A DNA stretch of 64,000 bases from Streptomyces sp. WAC05374 (GCF_004353505.1 NZ_SMNQ01000005.1:310001-374000); one strand, 5' to 3'; counted from the first letter of the stretch, positions 34,575 to 43,829 are shown. Notes: generated by a model not told the origin, from the sequence alone. Made by a program: numbers and translations.

Positions 34575-37139
34575 GTGCCTGGCACGAACCTGACCCGTGA
34601 AGAGGCCCAGCGGCGGGCGGAGCTGCTGACCGTGGACTCGTACGAGATCGACCTGGATCTCAGTGGCGCGCAGGAGGGCGGCACCTACCGGTCCGTGACC
34701 ACCGTGCGCTTCGACTCCGCCGAGGACGGGGCGGAGAGCTTCATCGACCTGGTCGCCCCGGCCGTCCACAAGGTGACCCTGAACGGGCACGCGCTGGACG
34801 TGGCGGCGGTCTTCCGGGACTCGCGGATCACGCTGAAGCACCTGAAGCAGGGGCGCAACGAGCTGACGGTCGTCGCGGACTGCGCGTACACGAACACCGG
34901 CGAGGGCCTGCACAGGTTCGTCGACCCGGTCGACGACCAGGCGTACCTCTACACCCAGTTCGAGGTGCCGGACGCGCGGCGGGTCTTCGCCTCCTTTGAG
35001 CAGCCGGACCTGAAGGCCACGTTCCAGTTCACAGTGAAGGCGCCGGCCGGCTGGACCGTCATCTCGAACAGCCCGACGCCGGAGCCCAAGGACGACCTCT
35101 GGGTCTTCGAGCCCACGCCGCGGATCTCCACGTACGTCACGGCCCTGATCGTCGGCCCGTATCACGCGGTGCACAGCACGTACGAGGGCCCGGAGGGGCA
35201 GGTCGTGCCGCTGGGCATCTACTGCCGTCCGTCGCTGGCCGAGTTCCTGGACGCGGACGCGATCTTCGAGGTCACGCGGCAGGGCTTCGACTGGTTCCAG
35301 GAGAAGTTCGACTACGCGTACCCCTTCGCCAAGTACGACCAGCTCTTCGTGCCGGAGTTCAACGCGGGCGCGATGGAGAACGCGGGCGCGGTGACCATCC
35401 GCGACCAGTACGTCTTCCGCTCCAAGGTGACGGACGCGGCGTACGAGGTGCGTGCCGAGACCATCCTGCACGAGCTGGCGCACATGTGGTTCGGCGACCT
35501 GGTCACCATGGAGTGGTGGAACGACCTGTGGCTGAACGAGTCGTTCGCCACGTACACCTCGATCGCCTGCCAGGCCGCCGCGCCCGGCTCGCGCTGGCCG
35601 CACTCGTGGACCACGTTCGCGAACTCGATGAAGACCTGGGCGTACCGGCAGGACCAGCTCCCGTCCACGCACCCGATCATGGCCGAGATCCGCGACCTGG
35701 ACGACGTCCTGGTCAACTTCGACGGCATCACCTACGCCAAGGGCGCCTCCGTGCTGAAGCAGCTCGTGGCGTACGTCGGTGAGGACGCGTTCTTCCGGGG
35801 CGTGCGGGCGTACTTCAAGCGGCACGCGTACGGCAACACCCGCCTGTCGGACCTGCTGGGCGCGCTGGAGGAGACCTCCGGGCGGGACCTGCGCACCTGG
35901 TCGAAGGCATGGCTGGAAACCGCCGGTATCAACGTGCTGCGGCCGGAGATCGAGGTCGACGGGGACGGGGTCATCACCTCGTTCGCGGTACGGCAGGAGG
36001 CCCCGGCACTGCCCGCCGGCGCCAAGGGCGAGCCGGTGCTGCGGCCGCACCGGATCGCGATCGGCCTGTACGACCTGGAGGGCGGCAAGCTCGTCCGCAC
36101 CGACCGGGTGGAGCTGGACGTCACGGCGACCGAGCGGACCGAGGTGGCGCGGCTCGCGGGCAGGCGCCGCCCGGCCGTGGTGCTGCTCAACGACGACGAC
36201 CTGTCGTACGCCAAGGTCCGCCTGGACGAGGTGTCGCTGGAGAACGTCACCGCGCACCTGGGCGACTTCACCGAGTCGCTGCCGCGCGCCCTGTGCTGGG
36301 CGTCGGCCTGGGACATGACGCGGGACGGCGAGCTGGCCACCCACGCGTACCTGGAGCTGGTGCTGTCGGGCATCGCGAAGGAGTCGGACATCGGTGTGGT
36401 GCAGTCGCTGCACCGGCAGGTGAAGCTGGCCCTGGACCTGTACGCGGCGCCCGAGCGGCGCGAGGCGGCGCTGGCGCGCTGGACCGAGGCGACGCTGGCC
36501 CACCTGCGCACCGCCGAGGCGGGCAGCGACCACCAGCTCGCGTGGGCGCGGGCGTTCGCGGCGACCGCCCGTACGCCGCAGCAGCTCGACCTGCTGACCG
36601 GGCTGCTGGAGGGCACCGAGACGATCGAGGGCCTGGTCGTCGACACCGAGCTGCGCTGGGCGTTCGTGGAGCGGCTGGCGGCCACGGGCGTGTACGACGA
36701 GGCGGAGATCGCCGCCGAGTACGAGCGGGACCGGACGGCGGCGGGCGAGCGGCACGCGGCGACCGCCCGGGCGGCCCGGCCGACCGAGGAGGCCAAGGCC
36801 GAGGCGTGGGCGTCGGTCGTCGAGTCGGACAAGCTCCCGAACGCCGTGCAGGAGGCGGTGATCGGCGGGTTCGTCCAGACCGACCAGCGCGAGCTGCTGG
36901 CCCCGTACACGGAGAGGTACTTCGCGGCGGTCAAGGACGTGTGGGAGTCCCGCTCGCACGAGATGGCCCAGCAGATCGCGGTCGGGCTGTACCCGGCGCT
37001 CCAGGTGTCGGGCGAGACGCTGGAGGCGACGGACGCCTGGCTGTCGGCGGCCGAGCCCAACGCGGCGCTGCGGCGGCTGGTGTCGGAGTCCCGTGCGGGC
37101 GTCGAGCGCGCGCTGAGGGCGCAGGCGGCCGACGCGTAA
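34575..37139 (+). CDS. pepN: Aminopeptidase N, M1 family (second paralogue)
   Basis: Cytoplasmic zinc aminopeptidase, 854 residues. GAMEN at 265-269, HELAH at 299-303 and the distal Glu in DLWLNES (the consensus form) are all present. The start GTG at 34575 follows GAGGAG by eight bases. The paralogue at 22027 shares the whole domain order, with long identical stretches around the active site (HMWFGDLVTM, FDGITYAKGA) and a diverged C-terminal domain. This is the closer to the classic enzyme by motif. Ends at a strong terminator. Confidence 0.95.
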   Translation: MPGTNLTREEAQRRAELLTVDSYEIDLDLSGAQEGGTYRSVTTVRFDSAEDGAESFIDLVAPAVHKVTLNGHALDVAAVFRDSRITLKHLKQGRNELTVVADCAYTNTGEGLHRFVDPVDDQAYLYTQFEVPDARRVFASFEQPDLKATFQFTVKAPAGWTVISNSPTPEPKDDLWVFEPTPRISTYVTALIVGPYHAVHSTYEGPEGQVVPLGIYCRPSLAEFLDADAIFEVTRQGFDWFQEKFDYAYPFAKYDQLFVPEFNAGAMENAGAVTIRDQYVFRSKVTDAAYEVRAETILHELAHMWFGDLVTMEWWNDLWLNESFATYTSIACQAAAPGSRWPHSWTTFANSMKTWAYRQDQLPSTHPIMAEIRDLDDVLVNFDGITYAKGASVLKQLVAYVGEDAFFRGVRAYFKRHAYGNTRLSDLLGALEETSGRDLRTWSKAWLETAGINVLRPEIEVDGDGVITSFAVRQEAPALPAGAKGEPVLRPHRIAIGLYDLEGGKLVRTDRVELDVTATERTEVARLAGRRRPAVVLLNDDDLSYAKVRLDEVSLENVTAHLGDFTESLPRALCWASAWDMTRDGELATHAYLELVLSGIAKESDIGVVQSLHRQVKLALDLYAAPERREAALARWTEATLAHLRTAEAGSDHQLAWARAFAATARTPQQLDLLTGLLEGTETIEGLVVDTELRWAFVERLAATGVYDEAEIAAEYERDRTAAGERHAATARAARPTEEAKAEAWASVVESDKLPNAVQEAVIGGFVQTDQRELLAPYTERYFAAVKDVWESRSHEMAQQIAVGLYPALQVSGETLEATDAWLSAAEPNAALRRLVSESRAGVERALRAQAADA

Positions 37140-37152
37140 CCGGCATGTCACC

Positions 37153-37191
37153 AGAAGCCCCGGACCCGGGTCGATCGGGTCCGGGGCTTCT
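37153..37191 (+). terminator. Terminator of pepN2
   Basis: Perfect 16-bp arms AGAAGCCCCGGACCCG (37153-37168) and complement (37176-37191), ending in TT. Confidence 0.92.
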
Positions 37192-37318
37192 TCGCGCCAC
37201 GACGCTCGCCCGATGCGTCCACATCCTGACCCGCTGTCAAGACCCGTGCACAGATACCGATAAGCTTCCGGGCCGTTGTGTCCTTTGATCTTTCGCTTTC
37301 GATCGTTTGAGGGTTCTG

Positions 37319-38857
37319 ATGGTTCGAGAGGGATCGTCGCCCGGCATATGGGCGTTGCCCGCCATCGTGATCGCAGCGGGCACCGCCGTCGCCGTGGCCC
37401 TGGTCTCCGCGCCGGCCCGCACCCCGGTCGCCTGGCTCGGGGCCGCCGCGTTCGTCGCGGTCGCGCTCGCCTGCGGCGCGGCAGCCCGGCGCGACAGGGA
37501 ACTGGCCGGGCTGCGGGCCGCGGTGGCCGAGCAGCGCACGGCCCTCGCTCGGCAGGAGGCGGAGACGGTCCGGCTCGCCGGCACGCTGCTGCCGGACGTC
37601 GTGGCGCGGCTGCGCAGGGGCGAGTTCCCCGAGGACGTCCTCGCCTCGCTGGAGGCCGCCGACGCCTACGAGCCGGGCCTGACACCCGAGTTCCGGGCCG
37701 CCCACCAGGCGGTGCTGCGCTCGGTGCTGGACGCCGTGGTCGCCGAGGAGGACCTGCGCGAGTCGGCGCAGCGCGCCTTCGTCAACATCGCCCGGCGCGT
37801 CCAGGCCATCGTGCACCAGCAGGCGCAGGAACTGCGCGAGATGGAGGACCGGCACGGGCAGAGCCCGAGCGTCTTCGGCGACCTGCTCAGGCTCGACCAC
37901 GGCACCGCGCTCATCGGCCGGCTCGCCGACTCCATCGCCGTGCTGGGCGGTGCCCGGCCCGGCCGCCAGTGGAGCAGGGCCGTACCGCTCTACAGCGTGC
38001 TGCGCGGCGCGATGTCCCGCATCATCGACTACCAGCGCGTCGAGCTGCACTCGGTCTCCGAGGTCGCCGTCGTCGGCCCCGCCGTCGAGCCCCTCATCCA
38101 CGCGCTGGCCGAGCTGCTGGACAACGCCACCCGCTACTCCCCGCCGCAGACCAAGGTCCACCTGACGGCCGTGGACGTGAACGCGGGCATCGCCATCGAG
38201 ATCGAGGACGGCGGCGTCAGCATGAGCGAGGAGGCCCGCGGCCGGGCCGAGCGCATGCTCCGCCAGGCCCAGCAGGGCATCGACCTCAACGACCTGGGCG
38301 AGACCCCGCGCCTGGGCCTCGCCGTGGTGGGCCGGCTGTCGCAGGCGTACGACTTCCAGGTCTCGCTGCGCTCGTCCGCGTACGGCGGTGTCCGCGCCGT
38401 CCTGGTCGTACCGCAGGACCTGATCACCACCACCTCGGCCGCCACGGGCCTCGCCCACGGCATCGGCACCTCCTCCGGGCCCCGGGGCGCCCTGGAGCCG
38501 GCCGTACGCGAGACCGCCGCCCGGCCGTCCGGCCCGTCCCGCCCGGTCACCGGCCCGTCCACGGCCGGGACGGACGCGCCCGTCGTCACCGAGCGCACCC
38601 CGAGCGGCCTGCCGCAGCGGCGCCGCAAGACCCGCGTGACGGCGGAACCCGCCACGACCACCACCACGCCCGCCCCCGCGGCGGCCACCACCACGACCAC
38701 CCGGACCACCACGACCGAACCGGACCCCGCACCCCAGGTGCAGCCGGGCATGTGGCTGGCCGCCTTCCAGAGCGGCCTGTCCGGTGAACGCCCAACCGGC
38801 GCAGACCAGAACAGCGACGCCTCGCCGGCCCCGGCGAGCAAGGGGGAACAGCCATGA
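37319..38857 (+). CDS. cvnA: Conservon sensor-like ATPase CvnA
   Basis: Membrane histidine-kinase-like component of a conservon. 512 residues: two N-terminal helices (IWALPAIVIAAGTAVAVALV and PVAWLGAAAFVAVALACG), a coiled-coil linker (RDRELAGLRAAVAEQRTALARQEAETVRLAG), a four-helix region, and a HATPase domain with ELLDNATRYSPPQ, EIEDGGVSM and LGLAVVGRLSQ. There is no long extracytoplasmic sensor. The C-terminal 130 residues are disordered Pro/Thr-rich sequence with runs of Thr. ATG at 37319 has GAGGG five bases upstream. The stop overlaps cvnB by ATGA, so the operon is translationally coupled. Confidence 0.92.
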   Translation: MVREGSSPGIWALPAIVIAAGTAVAVALVSAPARTPVAWLGAAAFVAVALACGAAARRDRELAGLRAAVAEQRTALARQEAETVRLAGTLLPDVVARLRRGEFPEDVLASLEAADAYEPGLTPEFRAAHQAVLRSVLDAVVAEEDLRESAQRAFVNIARRVQAIVHQQAQELREMEDRHGQSPSVFGDLLRLDHGTALIGRLADSIAVLGGARPGRQWSRAVPLYSVLRGAMSRIIDYQRVELHSVSEVAVVGPAVEPLIHALAELLDNATRYSPPQTKVHLTAVDVNAGIAIEIEDGGVSMSEEARGRAERMLRQAQQGIDLNDLGETPRLGLAVVGRLSQAYDFQVSLRSSAYGGVRAVLVVPQDLITTTSAATGLAHGIGTSSGPRGALEPAVRETAARPSGPSRPVTGPSTAGTDAPVVTERTPSGLPQRRRKTRVTAEPATTTTTPAPAAATTTTTRTTTTEPDPAPQVQPGMWLAAFQSGLSGERPTGADQNSDASPAPASKGEQP

Positions 38858-39261
38858 GTCAGCAGCGGCCCGACATGGACTGGATGCTCAAGGACCTGGC
38901 CGAGAGCGTGCCGCAGACCCGCCACGTGATCGTGCTCTCCGCCGACGGCCTGCGGATGGCGCAGTACGGCGCCGAGACCGACACGGCCGACCGGCTGGCC
39001 GCCGCCTGCGCCGGCCTCCAGAGCCTCGCGGGCGCGGTCGCCGCCGAACTCCCGCACAGCGAGGGGCGGATGCGGCTCGTCGTGATCGAGATGGACGGCG
39101 GGTTCTTCTACCTGATGGCGGCCGGCGCGGGTGCCTACCTCGCCGTCCTGGCCGACGAGGGCGTCGACGCGGGCCTGATGGGCCAGCGGATGCGCGACCT
39201 GGTGGCACGGATCGGAGAGCACCTCAGCAGCCCGCCCCGGCGCGACGGGCAGCCCGCGTGA
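38854..39261 (+). CDS. cvnB: Conservon roadblock/LC7 protein CvnB
   Basis: A 135-residue roadblock/LC7-fold protein, the likely GTPase-activating or scaffolding partner of CvnD. Typical start MDWMLKDLAESVPQTRHVIVLSADGLRMA, then LAGAVAAELPHSEGRMRLVVIEMDGGFFYLMAAG. The ATG overlaps the cvnA stop (ATGA), and its own stop overlaps the cvnC GTG (GTGA). Confidence 0.93.
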   Translation: MSQQRPDMDWMLKDLAESVPQTRHVIVLSADGLRMAQYGAETDTADRLAAACAGLQSLAGAVAAELPHSEGRMRLVVIEMDGGFFYLMAAGAGAYLAVLADEGVDAGLMGQRMRDLVARIGEHLSSPPRRDGQPA

Positions 39262-39635
39262 GCGACCCGGTCCCCCCGCGCGGCGAGGGCCACGGCTGGG
39301 AGGACCACAGCCCCGAGCGGCTCTACGTGATCACCGGTGGCCGCAGCGGCCCCTTAGGGTCCACCCCGCTCGACCTGGTCACCCTGATCGTGGCCAGGTC
39401 GGGGCCCAGGCCCGGTATGCAGCCGGAGCACTCGGCGATCATGCGGATGTGCCAGGCACCGCTGTCGATGGCCGAGATCTCGGCGTACCTCGCCCTGCCC
39501 GTGAGCGTGGTGACCGTCCTGGTGGGTGACCTGCTCACCGCCGGAGACGTCCTGGCGCGCGCGCCCGTCGCCCGCGCCGAACTCCCCGACCTGGCATTGA
39601 TTGAGGCAGTGATCGATGGACTTCAGAAGCTCTGA
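39258..39635 (+). CDS. cvnC: Conservon DUF742 protein CvnC
   Basis: A 125-residue DUF742 protein with a winged-helix-like fold. The family pattern RLYVITGGRSGP, then IVARSG...MQPEHSAIMRMCQAPLSMAEISAYLALPVSVVTVLVGDLL, is complete. The start is the GTG inside GTGA overlapping cvnB; earlier starts in this frame lie within cvnB and are rejected. It overlaps cvnD by 20 bases. Confidence 0.93.
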   Translation: MSDPVPPRGEGHGWEDHSPERLYVITGGRSGPLGSTPLDLVTLIVARSGPRPGMQPEHSAIMRMCQAPLSMAEISAYLALPVSVVTVLVGDLLTAGDVLARAPVARAELPDLALIEAVIDGLQKL

Positions 39636-40239
39636 GCCACCCGCCGGGCCGCGCGACGAGGACGCCCTGCCGGCGACGGCCGCCGCCGCGGTCAAGGTGG
39701 TGATCGTCGGCGGCTTCGGCGTGGGCAAGACCACCCTGGTGGGCTCGGTGAGCGAGATCCGGCCGCTGACCACCGAGGAGACCATGACCCAGGCCGGGGT
39801 CGGCGTCGACGACACGGCGGGCGTGGAGCGGAGCAAGCGCTCGACCACCGTGGCCATGGACTTCGGCCGGATCAGCATCAACGACGAACTGGTGCTGTAC
39901 CTCTTCGGCACCCCGGGCCAGGAGCGCTTCTGGTTCCTGTGGCGCGGGCTGTTCGAGGGAGCCCTGGGCGCGGTGGTCCTCGTCGACACCCGCCGGCTGG
40001 AGGTCAGCTTCGACGTGCTGGGCAGGCTGGAGGAGCGCGGCGTCCCCTTCGTGGTCGCCGTCAACTCCTTCCCCGACGCGCCCCAGTACCCCCTGGAGGA
40101 GCTGCGCGGCGCCCTGGACCTGCCCGCCTCCGTCCCGATCGTCCTGTGCGACGCCCGGCGCCGCGACTCCAGCCGGGACGTCCTGATGACGCTGATGCGC
40201 TACCTGCACTCCCTCGCCGTGACCCCGGAGGCCTCGTGA
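39616..40239 (+). CDS. cvnD: Conservon small GTPase CvnD
   Basis: A 207-residue Ras-like GTPase, the output switch of the conservon. The P-loop GGFGVGKTTLVGSV, switch II LFGTPGQERFWFLWR and the guanine-recognition segment VVAVNSFPDAP (NSFPD in place of NKxD) are visible. ATG at 39616 lies inside the 3' end of cvnC. Its stop overlaps the P450 start by GTGA, so the P450 is part of the same operon. Confidence 0.93.
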   Translation: MDFRSSEPPAGPRDEDALPATAAAAVKVVIVGGFGVGKTTLVGSVSEIRPLTTEETMTQAGVGVDDTAGVERSKRSTTVAMDFGRISINDELVLYLFGTPGQERFWFLWRGLFEGALGAVVLVDTRRLEVSFDVLGRLEERGVPFVVAVNSFPDAPQYPLEELRGALDLPASVPIVLCDARRRDSSRDVLMTLMRYLHSLAVTPEAS

Positions 40240-41624
40240 CCACGCCGTCGACCGACCCGACCCCGTCCGGCCCGCCACCGGGCTGCCCCGCGCACCGGCT
40301 GTACGGCCCGGAGGCCGAGGCCGACCCGATGGGCCTGTACGAGAAGCTGCGCGCCGAGCACGGCAGCGTCGCCCCCGTCCTCGTCCATGGCGACCTGCCC
40401 GCCTGGCTGGTGCTGGGCCACCGGGAGAACCTGGACGTGGCACGGACGCCGTCGCGGTTCTCGCGGGACTCCCGGCTCTGGCGTGCCATGCAGGAGGGCA
40501 AGGTGGCGGCGGACCACCCGCTCGCCCCGATCGCCGCGTGGCAGCCGGTGTGCAACTTCCAGGACGGGCCGGAGCACAGGCGGCTGCGCGGTGCCGTCAC
40601 CGAGTCGCTGGAGCGTTTCGACCGGCGCGGTGTGCGCCGGTATGTGAAGCGGTTCGCCGACCAGCTCATCGACGGCTTCGCCGAGACCAGCCGGGCGGAT
40701 CTGGTCGCGGACTTCGCCGAACCGCTGCCGATGCTGGTGATGACCCAGCTCGTCGGCGCGCCGGACTCGTACGGCCCGAGGCTCGTGGAGGCCGCCCGCG
40801 ACATGATCAAGGGCACGGAGACGGCCGTCGCCAGCAACGCGTACGTCACCGAGACGCTCCAGGAGCTGCTGGCGCGCAAGCGGGAGGTGCCGGGCCGGGA
40901 CTTCACCTCCTGGCTGCTGGAGCACGAGACGTCGCTCTCCGACACGGAGATCGTCGAGCACCTGCGTCTGGTGCTGATCGCGGCCTTCTCCACGACCGCG
41001 AACCTGATCGCCAACACGCTGCGCCTGGTGCTCACCGACCGCCGCTTCCGGGCCGACCTCTCCGGCGGCCACATGACCCTGCCCGACGCCCTGGAGCAGG
41101 TGCTGTGGGACGAGCCGCCGCTCACCACGATCCTGGGGCGGTGGGCCACCGGCGACACCCGGTTGGGCGGTCAGCCGATCAAGGCCGGGGACATGCTGCT
41201 GCTGGGTCTGGCCGCTGCCAACGTCGACCCGGCGATCCGGCCGGACCTGACGGTCCCGGTGCACGGCAACCGTTCCCACCTGGCGTTCAGCGGCGGCCCG
41301 CACGAGTGCCCGGGCCAGGACATCGGCCGGGCCATCGCGGACACCGGCATCGACGTCCTGCTGTCCCGGCTCCCCGATCTGGAGCTGGCGGTGGCGCAGG
41401 ACGAGCTGCGCTGGGAGTCGTCGCTGATGTCGCGGCAGCTCGTGGCCCTCCCGGTGACGTTCACGCCCCGCGGGGCCACGGGCACCACGGTCGCTCCCGT
41501 CCCCGGTACCGGGTCCTCGCAGCCGTTGCCCGAGGCAGTGGACTCGTCACCCGGTCCTGCCCCCGTGCAGGACGGTCCCCGGGCCCGGCGGCCCTGGTGG
41601 CGCCGCTTGCTCGGGCTCCACTGA
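40236..41624 (+). CDS. CYP157-like cytochrome P450 lacking the ExxR motif (conservon P450)
   Basis: A 462-residue heme protein ending the conservon operon. The heme loop is FSGGPHECPG with Cys358. The I-helix is VLIAAFSTTANLIAN (Thr253/254). The K-helix reads ALEQVLWDEPP: at residues 287-291 (EQVLW) the usual ExxR pair is gone, its Glu position being Gln and the Arg position Trp. The CYP157 family of Streptomyces is known to lack ExxR in exactly this way and to occur in conservons. The tail after residue 405 is disordered and basic (RARRPWWRRLLGLH). Substrate unknown; the convergent terpene genes suggest a terpenoid. Confidence 0.9.
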   Translation: MTTPSTDPTPSGPPPGCPAHRLYGPEAEADPMGLYEKLRAEHGSVAPVLVHGDLPAWLVLGHRENLDVARTPSRFSRDSRLWRAMQEGKVAADHPLAPIAAWQPVCNFQDGPEHRRLRGAVTESLERFDRRGVRRYVKRFADQLIDGFAETSRADLVADFAEPLPMLVMTQLVGAPDSYGPRLVEAARDMIKGTETAVASNAYVTETLQELLARKREVPGRDFTSWLLEHETSLSDTEIVEHLRLVLIAAFSTTANLIANTLRLVLTDRRFRADLSGGHMTLPDALEQVLWDEPPLTTILGRWATGDTRLGGQPIKAGDMLLLGLAAANVDPAIRPDLTVPVHGNRSHLAFSGGPHECPGQDIGRAIADTGIDVLLSRLPDLELAVAQDELRWESSLMSRQLVALPVTFTPRGATGTTVAPVPGTGSSQPLPEAVDSSPGPAPVQDGPRARRPWWRRLLGLH

Positions 41625-41637
41625 GCGGCGCCGGACG

Positions 41638-42747
41638 TCAGTCCTCGAGCTGCCGCCACCACCAGGCGATCGCCGGGACCGGTGGCGGCTCGGGGCTGGG
41701 GTCGCTCGGGGTGTCCCGCCAGGTGATGTCGTACGACGCGCCTTCGGCCGGGAGTGCGTTGCGGTTGCGGGGGCTGGCGTAGCGGGGTGCCAGGTTCTGC
41801 CACGCGATGCAGCCCGCGACGTAGTGCGCGAGCGAGTCGAGGTACTGGCGCAGGGGCGCGTCGGCGTGGCGGGCGAGCCGGTCGCGCAGCCGGACGAACA
41901 GCGTCATGGCCCGGTCCCGGAGGGCGACCGCCGGGGCGAGCGCCTCGGCGGGTGTGCAGTGGTGGTGCAGGGCCATCACGTTGAGCAGGTTCTGCTCCCG
42001 TGGCTCCTGGTGATCCTCCTTGTTGTAGGAGAAGAGGTCGTTGTCGCAGGAGACGATGAATCCGGCGGCGTCGGTCAGCGCCTGGACGGGGGCCGAGTAC
42101 AGCACGTCGGCCGGCAGGTGGATGCCGTTCGCGGCGTCGCACCAGGTGAGGGTGAAGCGGGTTCCGTTGACGGACATCCGCATCGCGGCGAACTCGTTGA
42201 GGGACGGCATGACACCGCGCTCGGCGTTGGCGGTCTGCCAGCTTGCCCCGAAGAGCCAGTCGCGCGTCCCCTCGGTGAACCTGCGCAACTGGAAGGGCGT
42301 GAGCATCGCCCGCGTCCGGGTGACCAGGTCCTCCAGGGCATCGGTGAGCGGCCCGGGCGGCAGCAGTCCCGAGCCGGGGGCCTCGATGGCACGCACCAGG
42401 CGGGCGCTGTGGTCGGCGATGTCGGCCGTCCGCGTGGCGGTGGACCCGGAGTCCTGCCAGTCGTCGACGGCGTTGGCCCAGTAGTTCCACTCGATGAAGA
42501 GCAGGACGGGCTCGATGTCGCCGTACGGGATGATCCGGCTGGTGAAGTCGGCGCTGTGGGTGGCCAGTCCCCACGCGCGTTCGACGGGGTCCGGGTACAG
42601 CCCGTACGCGTCGATCCACGCGATGGCCCGCTCTTCCAGCTCGGCGGCCTTGGGGTGGATGAGGTCCCGCTCGAAGGGGCAGTGGAACGGCGGCAGCTTC
42701 CAGCCGATCCGTGAGGGGGGCGCGTCCTTCGCGTACACGGGCGGCAT
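41638..42747 (-). CDS. Class I terpene synthase
   Basis: Cyclises a prenyl diphosphate in the cytoplasm. 369 residues. The aspartate-rich motif DDWQD is at 95-99, the pyrophosphate-sensor Arg at R190, the NSE triad N236-D-L-F-S240-Y-N-K-E244, and the C-terminal RY pair at 322-323, so all catalytic elements are present. DDWQD differs from the DDCYCE-type motif of the 2-methylisoborneol synthase I know from S. coelicolor. The ATG lies two bases after the methyltransferase stop, so the two are coupled. The cyclised product is unknown; a methylated C11 or C16 precursor is likely. Confidence 0.92.
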   Translation of the reverse strand: MPPVYAKDAPPSRIGWKLPPFHCPFERDLIHPKAAELEERAIAWIDAYGLYPDPVERAWGLATHSADFTSRIIPYGDIEPVLLFIEWNYWANAVDDWQDSGSTATRTADIADHSARLVRAIEAPGSGLLPPGPLTDALEDLVTRTRAMLTPFQLRRFTEGTRDWLFGASWQTANAERGVMPSLNEFAAMRMSVNGTRFTLTWCDAANGIHLPADVLYSAPVQALTDAAGFIVSCDNDLFSYNKEDHQEPREQNLLNVMALHHHCTPAEALAPAVALRDRAMTLFVRLRDRLARHADAPLRQYLDSLAHYVAGCIAWQNLAPRYASPRNRNALPAEGASYDITWRDTPSDPSPEPPPVPAIAWWWRQLED

Positions 42748-42749
42748 CG

Positions 42750-43679
42750 TCAGCTTCCTCCGCCCAGGCGGAAGAGCAGCAGCCGGGTCTCCATGGCGTG
42801 GTCGCGCCAGATCCGGAACAGTTTGCCGTGCGTGATCGTGGACTGCTGGAGGCGTTCACGGGTCCAGGCGGTCCTCTCGGCGGCGCCCTCCCGGCCCGCG
42901 CCGCGCTCGACGCGCTCCAGCTCGGCCGTGTTCCAGGCCATGGACTGCACCCAGAACTCGGCGACGCGGTCGGTGACGTCCTCGTCCTGCTCGAGTTCGA
43001 AGCCGGCCGCCTCGGCGGCGAGGATGTACTCGGTCAGGGTGCCGAGCCGCGTCCTGTAGTAGCCGTCGATGAACTCGGTCCACTCGGGGCGGCGGACGAA
43101 GTGTTCCTGGAGCCCGAACCAGCCGCCGGGCTTCAGGGCCTTGGCGACCACCTGGAAGAGCCGCTCGCGGTCCATGTAGCCGGAGCTCTCGTTGGCGTAC
43201 GCGGCGTCGAACTTGCGCTTGCCGGTGAAGTCGTGGATGTCACCGACCAGCGGGGTGACGCGGCTCGCGACGCCCGCCCGCCGGGCGAACTCCTCGATCA
43301 GCGGCACGTGTTCGCCGGTGACCGTGATGCCGGTGACCTTGGTGCCGTGCTCCTGAGCCCAGTACAGCGAGCCGCCGCCGACACCGCAGCCGATGTCCAG
43401 GAGCTTGCCGGGCGGGGTGGCGTACGCGCCCCAGGCGCGGGCCGCGTGCGCGACGATCGCCTCCTGGGACTCGACTATGCGGCGCTTGAGAACTCGCTGG
43501 GAGACGGTGGTGTTGGGCGCGGCGCCCGGTGCGAACAGCCCCACGTGGTAGTGGACGCGGGGTCCCGGCCCGTACTTGTGGAGGATGTCCGCCGTCTTGC
43601 GGCTGTAGTAGAGCGGGACTTGCGCCTGGTCGAATGCCTGGCCATCAGTGGTCGGCTGAATGGCGAGGTTGCTGTCCAT
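42750..43679 (-). CDS. SAM-dependent methyltransferase, probable prenyl-diphosphate C-methyltransferase
   Basis: A 309-residue class I methyltransferase. Motif I is [16 protein letters not shown] (93-108), then [17 protein letters not shown] and [15 protein letters not shown]. The N-terminal segment [26 protein letters not shown] and the position directly upstream of a terpene synthase fit enzymes that methylate geranyl or farnesyl diphosphate before cyclisation. Other substrates (quinones, fatty acyls) remain possible. GGAG eight bases before the ATG at 43679 supports the start. It is the first gene of a two-gene operon. Confidence 0.85.
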   Translation of the reverse strand: MDSNLAIQPTTDGQAFDQAQVPLYYSRKTADILHKYGPGPRVHYHVGLFAPGAAPNTTVSQRVLKRRIVESQEAIVAHAARAWGAYATPPGKLLDIGCGVGGGSLYWAQEHGTKVTGITVTGEHVPLIEEFARRAGVASRVTPLVGDIHDFTGKRKFDAAYANESSGYMDRERLFQVVAKALKPGGWFGLQEHFVRRPEWTEFIDGYYRTRLGTLTEYILAAEAAGFELEQDEDVTDRVAEFWVQSMAWNTAELERVERGAGREGAAERTAWTRERLQQSTITHGKLFRIWRDHAMETRLLLFRLGGGS

Positions 43680-43740
43680 CGGTTCTCCGGTCCTGCGGTC
43701 ATGTGGGGATGTTCATCGGCCGCCCCACCCTGCCCAAAAC

Positions 43741-43780
43741 TGACTGAAAAAAGTCCTCAGTCACACAGTGTTTGAGCATA
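43741..43780 (-). promoter_or_regulatory. Promoter and candidate operator of the methyltransferase-terpene synthase operon
   Basis: TATGCT (43780-43775 on the minus strand) is a near-consensus -10 without a good -35. Immediately downstream lies TGACTGA (43741-43747), nine bases, TCAGTCA (43757-43763): a perfect 7-bp inverted repeat whose arms are 16 bases centre to centre, typical of a dimeric repressor site over the transcription start. Confidence 0.6.
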
Positions 43781-43829
43781 GTCACGCGCAAAAGGGGCCC
43801 TTTCTGCGCGAGTTGACCACAACAGACAG

